From Stanieria sp964562685 (GTDB lineage Bacteria; Cyanobacteriota; Cyanobacteriia; Cyanobacteriales; Xenococcaceae), in contig CAZLUP010000002.1 of NCBI GenBank assembly GCA_964562685.1, positions 1 to 64,000 of the forward strand: a stretch of DNA of 64,000 nucleotides. Direction: 5' to 3'. Positions 56,246 through 63,871 of the stretch are shown here, piece by piece. How positions within the stretch are numbered: the first letter of the stretch is position 1; every line of letters begins with the position of its first letter. Made by a program: the position numbers and the translations under genes. The notes under the pieces were generated by a model. That model was not told the DNA's origin. It searched no databases and was given only the letters and a program-made list of their open reading frames with translations.

Positions 56246-56330
56246 GAGTTCAACTTTACTCAATTCGATTGCTTCTATAGCTTCAACCAGAAAAAGATTT
56301 AATTTGTGACATAAATTGAGAGTTGAACTC
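56246..56330. repeat. long imperfect inverted repeat
   Basis: GAGTTCAACT...CTCAATT (56246-56265) and AATTGAGAGTTGAACTC (56314-56330) are near-complements with 48 bases between, so the whole could be a MITE or long hairpin. It lies between the NrdG-like gene and the DUF1400 gene. Confidence 0.5.
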
Positions 56331-56410
56331 TTGCTCAACAAAACGCATTATTATCAAAGCTTTACCGTATAGACATAAATACAATATTTTTTAAAAGTTA
56401 AAATTTATAT

Positions 56411-57016
56411 ATGAATAAACAAACAATAAAAAATTTCTTATTAAAGTTGAGTATGCCAAAATTATGGCAATTATTACTTAAAGCTAGTGTAGTAATAGTA
56501 ATTTTAAGTGGTAACCATCCAGTGTTAGCTGCTGAAGAAGTTATTTTTACTCACGGTATTCTTAACCAATCAGTATCGATAGAGGAACTAGAACAATTTG
56601 CCTTAACTGGAGAAATGTCTCCATCACTTGAATTTTTGTTTGATTATAGTCAGCAAAATCCAAAAGTTGTTCGTTCTTTATTGACTCAACAGATACCTAC
56701 CAATCAAATCTTGATGGCAAATGTGTTTAATAGCACGCCAGGGGAATTAGTTCTGGGAGAAACTAGTCAGTTATTTCATACCAAATCTCATCGGGCTAGT
56801 AAAGAAGCTTTGAGGGGTACTTTAATTGCTTCTGCTAGAGATGACAATCAAGTATCATTGTTAGAATTGTTGCAAAATTATCCAACTAAACAAATTTATA
56901 TAAACAGTAAATCTTTAGGAAATACAGTAAGAACTGTAAGCACCTTGGTTAACAATATAGAGAACAATTTTGAATTACCTTTAACCCTTTTACGAGATTG
57001 GATAGAAGGTTTGTAA
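56411..57016 (+). CDS. stand-alone DUF1400 exported protein
   Basis: 201 residues with a signal sequence (LLLKASVVIVILSGNHPVLA). The mature part starts EEVIFTHGILNQSVSIEELE and has FALTGEMSPSLEFLFDYS, matching DUF1400, the N-terminal domain of some cyanobacterial alpha/beta hydrolases. No hydrolase domain follows, so the gene encodes only the accessory domain. Confidence 0.75.
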   Translation: MNKQTIKNFLLKLSMPKLWQLLLKASVVIVILSGNHPVLAAEEVIFTHGILNQSVSIEELEQFALTGEMSPSLEFLFDYSQQNPKVVRSLLTQQIPTNQILMANVFNSTPGELVLGETSQLFHTKSHRASKEALRGTLIASARDDNQVSLLELLQNYPTKQIYINSKSLGNTVRTVSTLVNNIENNFELPLTLLRDWIEGL

Positions 57017-57254
57017 ACTATCCTCCGTTAGATTGTTTGCTAAGAAAATTTTAATATTTTTGGCTTGATTAAGCTGAAAAGTCAGCATGAAAAGGTTATA
57101 GTTTATTATGGTTTATTTGTCTCTTGACGAATTAGTAATAACCAAAATAACTCAAAATCAGTGATCTCAATCATATAAATTTATCCTACAATTTTTTAAT
57201 TTAATTAATCAAATTTTCTCTTGGGCATCATCAATCAAATTTGGCTAACCATTC

Positions 57255-57587
57255 ATGCTGACTTATCCTGACAAACAAGTTAATATCCAAAAAATTTCAC
57301 CAGAAGAACTAAAAAAACAAGAAAGAATGCGTGATGTCCTTCTCTTGCTCGAACAATTAGTAGAACGAGAAGAAGTAACTTTAAAATTAATTATTGATTG
57401 TCTTTATGATGTCGGCTCGATTAATTTAGTCAATAAAAAATTTCATAATCAACCTTTGAATAGATTTATGAAAGCTATTGCAAATATGTCAAAACCAGTG
57501 CTAAGAATTTTTGCTTTGCGTTGGGTCAAAAAAAATTTACCAGTATTAGTTACTAATTGGTTGGAAAATCAAGTTTCTTTCAAATAA
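57255..57587 (+). CDS. conserved hypothetical protein, mostly helical
   Basis: 110 residues, rich in Lys, Leu and Val with a helical first half (ISPEELKKQERMRDVLLLLE) and a basic C-terminus. No signal and no motif I can name. The spacing from neighbours is wide. Confidence 0.45.
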   Translation: MLTYPDKQVNIQKISPEELKKQERMRDVLLLLEQLVEREEVTLKLIIDCLYDVGSINLVNKKFHNQPLNRFMKAIANMSKPVLRIFALRWVKKNLPVLVTNWLENQVSFK

Positions 57588-57697
57588 TAATTTTAGCTCG
57601 AGTTCGGATGATGATTTTAAATTAAATTTCTCCTCGTCTCCTTGTCTGGGAGTCTTCCCGTCATCTATAACATTTAACTGTTGAAACGAACCCAATA

Positions 57698-59029
57698 TTA
57701 TTCCCAATAATCCAAAAAAGAACCCTGGTTAATCCCAGTAAGACGACGATATTTAAGTACAGCTTCTGCTTCACTGAGACTTGCTACAATATCTACTGCC
57801 ATGCGTAGTTTTTCTTGTTCAATATCTTTTAAATCGTTGGTTTTTTCATGTAAGTCTAAATATTCTTTAACAAATCTAGCAGGAATAAAACTTAAATCTC
57901 TACGTTCAATGGCTTCAAGATAAATTTCAAATAAGGTTTTAATGATTTTTTTTTGTCCGTATCTTTGAGTAGCTAATCGAGGATTAGAAATTACATAAGA
58001 CCAAACAATTCGTTGTAAAAACTTTAACTCTTCCTCCTTAGCCCGATCATATTTTAAATAACCGCGATCGCTATATTCAAGACTTAGTTCAACTGATTGC
58101 AGATAAACTTGAATTAATTGAGAACTAATCCGTTTTATTTGGGCTTTTTGTTCAAAAGAACCTGGTCGATATTGTCCTCTCAGATTGTAAGTCGCATTAA
58201 GAAAGTTTTGAAAACGAGCAGGATTTTCTTGTACGGCTTTAGCACATTGATTGTCAGGAAATTCTCGCAACCATTCTTCTACAAATCTGGCTAATTCATC
58301 TTTTTCTGTAGCTAACAACTCCAAAGGAATCAATCCAGCTAAATAAAAGTCTTCTAAGTCATGAACGCTATAGGTAATATCATCAGCAAAATCCATAATA
58401 CTAGCTTCGATGGTTTGCTGTTGTTCTTCTGCTGGTCTGACAAAGTTAAAAGCTGCTCGGTCTTGATGATAAACTGAATATTTACGCCATTGTTTCGTTT
58501 GTCGGTTAGTCGAACGTAGCCAAGGATACTTTAAAACCGCATTTAAAGTTGCTCTGGTTAAATTAAGACCATAATAATCCGTGCGATGAATTGCTAACCT
58601 AGTTAAAATCCGAAACGATTGAGCATTTCCTTCAAAACCATCAATTAAACCGCACTTAGTTGCACAATCATCCAATTCTTCTTCGGCAGTGTGACCAAAA
58701 GGCGGATGACCAAGATCGTGTGCCAAAGCTGCTGCTTCAACCACATCGGGGTTAATTCCCCCTAATTCTTCAGCTATCAGTGGTTGTTCATCAATTAACT
58801 TTTCGGATAATCTTCTGGCTACTTGCGCTACTTTGAGTGAATGAGTAAGACGGTTGTGAAAAACGTGTCCTTCTTGAGCAGTAACTACCTGAGTAACTTG
58901 AGCTAAACGACGAAAAGCAGAAGAATAAATAATGCGATCGCGGTCTATTTGAAAAGATTGTCTTTGATCTCCTGGTTTGTCACTTCTATGCTTAAAAGGA
59001 TGATACTGTCTTTCTTCCCGTCTTAACAT
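57698..59029 (-). CDS. dgt: dGTP triphosphohydrolase (HD-domain)
   Basis: 443 residues with the HD signature: RLTHSLKVAQVARRL, AALAHDLGHPPFGHTAEE and MDFADDITYSVHDLEDF. Dgt cleaves dGTP or other dNTPs to nucleoside and triphosphate and keeps dNTP pools balanced. A small protein gene lies 10 bases upstream on the same strand. Confidence 0.9.
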   Translation of the reverse strand: MLRREERQYHPFKHRSDKPGDQRQSFQIDRDRIIYSSAFRRLAQVTQVVTAQEGHVFHNRLTHSLKVAQVARRLSEKLIDEQPLIAEELGGINPDVVEAAALAHDLGHPPFGHTAEEELDDCATKCGLIDGFEGNAQSFRILTRLAIHRTDYYGLNLTRATLNAVLKYPWLRSTNRQTKQWRKYSVYHQDRAAFNFVRPAEEQQQTIEASIMDFADDITYSVHDLEDFYLAGLIPLELLATEKDELARFVEEWLREFPDNQCAKAVQENPARFQNFLNATYNLRGQYRPGSFEQKAQIKRISSQLIQVYLQSVELSLEYSDRGYLKYDRAKEEELKFLQRIVWSYVISNPRLATQRYGQKKIIKTLFEIYLEAIERRDLSFIPARFVKEYLDLHEKTNDLKDIEQEKLRMAVDIVASLSEAEAVLKYRRLTGINQGSFLDYWE

Positions 59030-59039
59030 ATAAGTAGAC

Positions 59040-59255
59040 TTAACAAATTTCTAAATCCCAACTGGCAGTAAATTGTGCTTTTCCTTCTTCGACTAACTTC
59101 CACGCTGCTTCTTTCAGAATACGATGAGATAAATTGCCATCTGTACTTAGTTTAACTTCTAATTCTTGCAGACTCATCGGTGCTTGATGTTCTTTTAGTT
59201 CATGAAGGAGCAAATCTTCAGTGGTTTCCTGAGATTTTACAGAAGAGGTATTCAT
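59040..59255 (-). CDS. small winged-helix-like protein before dgt
   Basis: 71 residues. The middle part (LLLHELKEHQAPMSLQELEV, RILKEAAWKLVEEGKAQF) looks like a short winged-helix or helix-turn-helix domain. It starts 15 bases from a perfect 7-1-7 palindrome and ends 10 bases before dgt, so it may regulate its own dgt operon. Homologues are not known to me by name. Confidence 0.6.
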   Translation of the reverse strand: MNTSSVKSQETTEDLLLHELKEHQAPMSLQELEVKLSTDGNLSHRILKEAAWKLVEEGKAQFTASWDLEIC

Positions 59256-59270
59256 AATAATTCAACTATA

Positions 59271-59285
59271 TTAGTAGACTACTAA
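59271..59285. promoter_or_regulatory. palindromic operator before the dgt operon
   Basis: TTAGTAG-A-CTACTAA is a perfect 7-1-7 palindrome, 16 bases from the ATG of the 71-residue gene. This is a typical repressor site for a homodimeric DNA-binding protein. Confidence 0.5.
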
Positions 59286-59532
59286 AAAAACTTATAACGC
59301 TATAGGTAGTGTTTCATAGTCAAATTTATGGTTATTCAACGCTACCAATAGTCATGTTTTCTATTATGCAATAACTTGAACAATAATAGTCTAAAACTAA
59401 ACTTTAAAAAATGCCAAATTTCTAATTCTATCTTGTTCTAACTAGTTATCAAAATATTTTTGCTGACTTTTGTGAAGGATATTTTGTATTACATATTTAC
59501 CACAAAAAAACAATTAATAGCTATCATCTTGG

Positions 59533-59641
59533 CTATAGCAATACTAATTCAAATTAGGACAACATAAAAAACTGTAGGGATGATTCATAAATCATCCCTA
59601 CAAAAAATATTTTTTCCTAACCCAAAAACGTAGTGTTAGAG
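59533..59641. repeat. complete MITE with central hairpin
   Basis: Ends CTATAGCAATACTAATTC and, read from the other side, CTCTAACACTACGTTTTTGG share the TAGGA-type inner border (about 26 bases, imperfect). The centre is a perfect 12-bp stem (GTAGGGATGATT-CATA). The terminus matches the remnant at 1957-1986. The 445-base gap shows no other feature. Confidence 0.65.
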
Positions 59642-59700
59642 AACAACCGTTGTTGTAATTGTATTAGTCAAACAACTGCTTGGTGCAGCAAGACTAAACC

Positions 59701-59838
59701 TTATCTATAGTATTGGCGTTCGCGTTCTAAGAGACGAATTAAATTTTCATCTCCGTTAGCACGAGCAACTTCTAAACGATGCTCTAAGGTTTTGAGCATA
59801 TTAGCGCGATGAATTTGGTGATGTTGATTATTTTTCAT
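59701..59838 (-). CDS. 45-residue microprotein, possible PirA-like regulator
   Basis: ATG at 59836-59838, TAA at 59701-59703. The protein has HRANMLKTLEHRLEVARANG and DENLIRLLERERQYY, a helix-forming pattern common to small cyanobacterial proteins. It lies 33 bases after the gifA-like gene on the same strand and so may be under the same riboswitch. The resemblance to the PII-binding protein PirA is my recollection and is not established. Confidence 0.6.
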   Translation of the reverse strand: MKNNQHHQIHRANMLKTLEHRLEVARANGDENLIRLLERERQYYR

Positions 59839-59871
59839 GAGCTTAATTTCCTAATATTTTTGTACTTAGCT

Positions 59872-60027
59872 CTACAATTCGATTCCTAATTCTGAGGCAG
59901 TTCTTTGTCCCATCGATTGAATTCGATTGTGTCTTTTTTGGCGATTTTGCTGCATCAAAAGACGAGCCTGTGCAGAAACCAATTGAGAATATGTATTTGA
60001 TTGAGTATTAAGATTATTGCGTTTCAT
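59872..60027 (-). CDS. gifA: glutamine synthetase inactivating factor IF7-like
   Basis: 51 residues, ATG at 60025-60027 with AAGGAGG at good distance. The basic protein ends in ARLLMQQNRQKRHNRIQSMG and QRTASELGIEL, the pattern of the cyanobacterial inactivating factors that bind and stop glutamine synthetase. An upstream glutamine riboswitch strongly supports this: glutamine excess should raise production of the inhibitor. A nine-codon upstream frame (ATG at 60051-60053) ends at the start codon in an ATGA overlap. Confidence 0.88.
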   Translation of the reverse strand: MKRNNLNTQSNTYSQLVSAQARLLMQQNRQKRHNRIQSMGQRTASELGIEL

Positions 60028-60061
60028 TTCGCCTCCTTCTTGTTGTGTGGCATTGAATGAG

Positions 60062-60116
60062 GCGCGTTCCTTCGGGTTTAGTCCCTACTTCCGTCTCTTT
60101 ACAGAAGAGATGAACG
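60062..60116 (-). ncRNA. glutamine riboswitch (glnA RNA motif)
   Basis: Read on the minus strand: CGTTC (P1) pairs with GAACG; TCTCTT pairs with AAGAGA (P2); then CGGAAGTAGG, a stem GGG-ACTAAA-CCC (P3), and CCGAAGGAACGCGCC. The conserved GGAAGTAGG and CGAAGGAACGCG are the marks of this cyanobacterial motif. It lies about 35 bases before the ATG of the gifA-like gene. Homologous switches in other cyanobacteria turn on gif genes when glutamine is high. Confidence 0.92.
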
Positions 60117-60144
60117 ATTTATCTTTGCCTGTTCATTTATATCA

Positions 60145-60172
60145 ATTTTATTTTTTAATGAACTTCTATCAA
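60145..60172 (-). promoter_or_regulatory. candidate promoter of the gifA leader
   Basis: TTGATA (60167-60172) and TAAAAT (60145-60150) with a 16-base spacer on the minus strand, placing a transcript start near 60138, about 20 bases before the riboswitch. Confidence 0.5.
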
Positions 60173-60185
60173 TAGGCAGAAAACC

Positions 60186-60199
60186 GTACTAGGGTGTAC
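60186..60199. promoter_or_regulatory. NtcA-type box GTAN8TAC
   Basis: GTA-CTAGGGTG-TAC fits the NtcA consensus GTAN8TAC. It lies upstream of the gifA promoter. NtcA is known to repress gif genes in other cyanobacteria, so low nitrogen would shut off the inhibitor here as well. Confidence 0.6.
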
Positions 60200-60323
60200 A
60201 GATATCCCTACAATTAAAATCCCCGTCGCTTAATCTTATTTTTGCGTACGGGGTAAATAAAGATGGGAAAATAGTCAGCAAGTCCTGTTTAGTTTTGGAC
60301 ATAATTCATTTACTTGTAATGAT

Positions 60324-60491
60324 TTACAACAAACAGTTTTTTGCCATTTGAGCGAATAAAACTTGTTGGTTCAGATAAAGTAAATGTAATTTGCTTAGTT
60401 CGAGCTTAAGAATTTCAATGTCATCAATGTCGCTAATGGCCTCACAAAAACAAAAGTGAGTTAATTGTTTTTCTAATGGTAAGTCCGTCAT
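60324..60491 (-). CDS. 55-residue microprotein, weakly NblA-like
   Basis: ATG at 60489-60491 with AAGGAG upstream, TAA at 60324-60326. It starts MTDLPLEKQLTHF and has DIEILKLELSKLHLLYLNQQ; the spacing of Leu and aromatic residues vaguely resembles NblA, the phycobilisome-degradation factor. Its location upstream of nitrogen-response genes fits, but the similarity is weak. No name is assigned. Confidence 0.5.
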   Translation of the reverse strand: MTDLPLEKQLTHFCFCEAISDIDDIEILKLELSKLHLLYLNQQVLFAQMAKNCLL

Positions 60492-60835
60492 GGTTAGTAT
60501 CTCCTTGTCAGAGTAATGATTGGGTGTTGTAGTTATTTTCTAAATAGGATTATTTTGACCAAATTATGCTATAGGTAAATTTTTCTCTACAAAATTAACT
60601 TGGCTCAACTCAGCTTATTGACAAATACAGCAATTAAATGGCAAATAACTCTTTAATTGATTAGGGTTACGGTAAAATGTGATACAAAGATTAGTTTTGA
60701 ATCAGAATTAGCTTTTTACTTGTCCAAACAGCAATTGATACTTATTAACAAATGTCAAGGGTTGCAACAATTCTTTGCAAGTTCTACAACTAATAATAAA
60801 GTAGGACTAATTTTAGATTCAATTATTAGGAGAGT
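60492..60835. other. intergenic region
   Basis: 344 AT-rich bases between the divergent microprotein and DUF502 genes. A 71-codon frame at 60657 overlaps the DUF502 start and is not credible. Promoters must lie here but none is distinct. Confidence 0.4.
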
Positions 60836-61582
60836 TTGCCTTTTGTGCTGCAACGCTTTAAGCAAGATTTAAAAAACGACTTAATTGCCGGTCTGTTGGT
60901 AGTGATTCCTTTAGCTACTACCATTTGGTTGACAATTACTATTGCTAAATGGGTAATCGATTTTCTGACTCGTGTTCCTAAGCAACTCAATCCCTTTGAT
61001 GGATTAGATCCTTTACTAACTAACTTTCTTAATTTAGTAGTTGGTTTGGCTGTGCCATTGCTATGTATCTTGATTATCGGTTTGATGGCAAGAAATATCG
61101 TTGGCAGGTGGCTGTTAGATTTTGGCGAACAATTTTTACAAGCTATTCCGTTAGCAGGATCGGTATATAAGACTCTTAAGCAAATTTTAGAAACTTTGCT
61201 GAGAGATTCCAAAACTAGGTTTCGGCGTGTAGTCTTAGTCGAGTATCCTCGACGAGGAGTGTGGACAATTGGATTTGTGACAGGAAAAGTCAGCAGTCAA
61301 TTGCAATCTCATTTGCACCAAAAAATGCTTAGTGTTTTTATTCCTACCACTCCCAATCCTACTTCTGGTTGGTATGCTATTGTGCCAGAAGAAGATGCAA
61401 TTGATGTAACTATTTCGATTGAAGACGCTTTTAAAGTTCTCATTTCTGGTGGTATTGTTAGCCCCGAACAACCAACTGCTGATGTAGCGATCTCTTTACC
61501 TAAACCCTATCAAAATCTTAGTTTAAATACTCCTTTGGCTGAGAAAAAATCAGCAGTGATACCAATAGAAGAAGAAAGTTAA
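60836..61582 (+). CDS. DUF502 membrane protein
   Basis: 248 residues from TTG 60836 with AGGAG 5-6 bases upstream (GTG 60845 is an alternative). Two hydrophobic segments (LIAGLLVVIPLATTIWL, LVVGLAVPLLCILIIGLM) and the block AIPLAGSVYKTLKQILETLL define DUF502. The family is near-universal in cyanobacteria with no confirmed function. nusB follows. Confidence 0.85.
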   Translation: MPFVLQRFKQDLKNDLIAGLLVVIPLATTIWLTITIAKWVIDFLTRVPKQLNPFDGLDPLLTNFLNLVVGLAVPLLCILIIGLMARNIVGRWLLDFGEQFLQAIPLAGSVYKTLKQILETLLRDSKTRFRRVVLVEYPRRGVWTIGFVTGKVSSQLQSHLHQKMLSVFIPTTPNPTSGWYAIVPEEDAIDVTISIEDAFKVLISGGIVSPEQPTADVAISLPKPYQNLSLNTPLAEKKSAVIPIEEES

Positions 61583-61654
61583 GCAAGTAGTCAATAGTTA
61601 TACAGTTATAATTACAAGCTGATTAACTTTAAATAACCCCAGATTGATAATTTT

Positions 61655-62296
61655 ATGCCAGCCCGTAAACAACCCCGAAGTATCGCTCGCGAATTAGCTT
61701 TATTAAGTATTGCTCAAGTCAGTAATAATCCTTCTAAATTAGAAGAAGAAGACCTAAATAGTTTGGTATTAGCAGCAGTTCGTACTTTAATTATTGAAGT
61801 TCAAGATATCCTAGAAAATGCTTCGGCAGAAATTAAACGGGGAGATGAACGTTTACTAGAAAGCGAAACTCGCACCAGTAACCTTAATAGTGCTAAAGCA
61901 ATGGTTAGTGATGCGATGGAGTTAACTAAAACAGCGATTAATCGTTTAGGAATTGCGGTGGAATTGCCTGAATTTATTCAGCTAACTAGTAAAACAGATG
62001 TTCGAGAATATGCCATTGAAATTATCTCTACGGTGTGCCAACAACGTCAACAAATTGAAACACAAATTGAAACTGTTTTAGTAGCATGGCAATTAAATCG
62101 TCTTCCTAAAATTGACCGCGATATTTTAAGAATTGCTGTCGCTGAGATGTTATTTCTCGATGTTCCTGTTAAAGTAGCGATCAATGAGGCGGTAGAATTA
62201 GCCAAACGATACTCCGATGAGGAAGGTTATCGTTTTATTAACGGAGTTCTCAGAAGAGTTAGCGATCGCCTTAAACAGGAAGCAATCCAGAATTAA
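61655..62296 (+). CDS. nusB: transcription antitermination factor NusB
   Basis: 213 residues: a start PARKQPRSIARELALLSI, a long middle insert typical of cyanobacteria, and the core LPKIDRDILRIAVAEMLFLD, KVAINEAVELAKRYSDE and FINGVLRRV. NusB works with NusE in rRNA antitermination. 72 bases separate it from the DUF502 gene. Confidence 0.93.
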   Translation: MPARKQPRSIARELALLSIAQVSNNPSKLEEEDLNSLVLAAVRTLIIEVQDILENASAEIKRGDERLLESETRTSNLNSAKAMVSDAMELTKTAINRLGIAVELPEFIQLTSKTDVREYAIEIISTVCQQRQQIETQIETVLVAWQLNRLPKIDRDILRIAVAEMLFLDVPVKVAINEAVELAKRYSDEEGYRFINGVLRRVSDRLKQEAIQN

Positions 62297-62317
62297 TCTT
62301 TTTGCTTGGCTCTCAAT

Positions 62318-63247
62318 CTAAGTTTCAACTTCTACTAAGGAAGGAAGTACGTTATTAGCATTTTCGAGATGACTAATCAAATCATTTTGATAGTATAGAT
62401 TGACTCCACCGTTAACTTTCGTTGTGGAGTAATCATCAACACTGCCAAAAACGATAATTTGATCTCCTTCACTAGCTTTGAAATCAGTGATTTTCGCTAT
62501 GCCATCGTCTTGATAGTAAACCGCACTTTTATTGCCAAGTACAAATGTATCTGCACCATCTCCACCGATTAAAGTATCCTGTTCATTTTGAGTGTAACCA
62601 TAGCCATTGAGGTAGTCATCTCCAGAAGAACCATTAAGAGAGTCGCTACCCGCACCACCAAATAGACTATCGTTGCCTGACCAACCTTCCAGATAATCAT
62701 TTCCTAACCAGCCAGACAGAAAATCATCCCCAATTTCGCCGTTAAGAGAATCTTTGCCTGTACCACCAAAAAGAGAGTCATTCCCCATCCAACCAGACAA
62801 AGAATCATGACCTTTTTGTCCATAAATATTATCGTTACCAGACTCTCCATTGAGGTTATTATCTGACTTGTTACCGATAATTAGGTTATCTAAATTATTC
62901 CCTTCGCCGTTGAGGGCATTATCTAATAAAAAGAGATTTTCTAGATAATCTCCTAGCTGATAATCGAGATAAGATTTAACGGTATCAATTGCGCCACCTT
63001 CATATTCTTCGATGACATCATCCTCATGATCGATGATGTAAGTATCATTATCAAATTCTCCTATCAGAGTATCTTTGCCTGACCCGCCATCGAGCAAATC
63101 ATTACCAAAAGAACCATAGAGAAGATCGTTTCCACCATTACCTTGAAGAGTATCATCACCTAAACCTCCTTCAAGGGTATTATTGCGATCATTACCGATA
63201 AGTTTGTCATCATTAAAAGTCTGTTGGTTCATAATCTTAGTTACCAT
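62318..63247 (-). CDS. RTX (hemolysin-type) calcium-binding protein
   Basis: 309 residues. Residues 25-60 and 125-230 consist of nonapeptide repeats GGxGxDxLx (GGLGDDTLQG, GGSGKDTLIG, GGTGKDSLNG, GGAGSDSLNG) that bind calcium in a beta-roll, and the C-terminus has DTFVLGNKSAVYY and an RTX-like tail. RTX proteins are usually exported by type I secretion; no such genes are nearby and there is no Sec signal. The enzymatic part, if any, is missing, so the cargo is only the roll. Confidence 0.85.
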   Translation of the reverse strand: MVTKIMNQQTFNDDKLIGNDRNNTLEGGLGDDTLQGNGGNDLLYGSFGNDLLDGGSGKDTLIGEFDNDTYIIDHEDDVIEEYEGGAIDTVKSYLDYQLGDYLENLFLLDNALNGEGNNLDNLIIGNKSDNNLNGESGNDNIYGQKGHDSLSGWMGNDSLFGGTGKDSLNGEIGDDFLSGWLGNDYLEGWSGNDSLFGGAGSDSLNGSSGDDYLNGYGYTQNEQDTLIGGDGADTFVLGNKSAVYYQDDGIAKITDFKASEGDQIIVFGSVDDYSTTKVNGGVNLYYQNDLISHLENANNVLPSLVEVET

Positions 63248-63448
63248 TAAAGTTAACTGCTTTAAAATCTCTAATCTATTGAACTAGCATGGGAAAAATA
63301 CTCAAGATTAAGACCTTGAGTTTGACAAAAAGTTAGAATAATTTAAATTACAACCATCAACAATTAGCTAAACTAAGAAGCTATTTAGCTACTTTTTAGA
63401 AATAAATAACAAAGATTAGAAGGCTTTACCAATAAATAATAATTGTTT

Positions 63449-63871
63449 TTAGTTGTCAAGAATTTGGTTTAGTTTTTCAATGATGCTAGCTCGACCAACG
63501 ATAGTAACACACTTTAGATTTTTGTCAATTTTTACAAATACTTTTCCAGCAAAAATAGAGCTAATTTTAGACTTTTGATAAACAGTAAAATCGTCTAATT
63601 TAGATTTTGCTTGAAAGCCCATTTCAGCTAAACTTTTATTAAGAGTTTTGATTAAAGTTTTATCGTTTTTAAAAGCTTTATTAATGGTAATGTTGCGATT
63701 AAATTTAGCCCCTAATAATCCTGCAATTAAACCTAATAAAACTCCTAACTGATAAATAGATTTATCTTGCCAACTGAGTCCCATGCCTTGAGAAACTGTA
63801 ATAGCAACGATTAAATTAGTTACAGCAAAATAATAGAGAAAAGTCAGCCAAAATCCAGGTAATTGCAGCAT
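63449..63871 (-). CDS. two-TM conserved hypothetical protein
   Basis: 140 residues. Two hydrophobic helices (FWLTFLYYFAVTNLIVAI; LGVLLGLIAGLLGAKF) precede a soluble domain of about 80 residues with KVFVKIDKNLKCVTIVGRAS. I do not recognise the family. Its ATG shares two bases with the divergent dusA ATG. Confidence 0.55.
   Translation of the reverse strand: MLQLPGFWLTFLYYFAVTNLIVAITVSQGMGLSWQDKSIYQLGVLLGLIAGLLGAKFNRNITINKAFKNDKTLIKTLNKSLAEMGFQAKSKLDDFTVYQKSKISSIFAGKVFVKIDKNLKCVTIVGRASIIEKLNQILDN

Noticed and set aside
60657..60872. 71-codon open frame
   Set aside because: It overlaps the well-supported DUF502 start in another frame and has unnatural composition.
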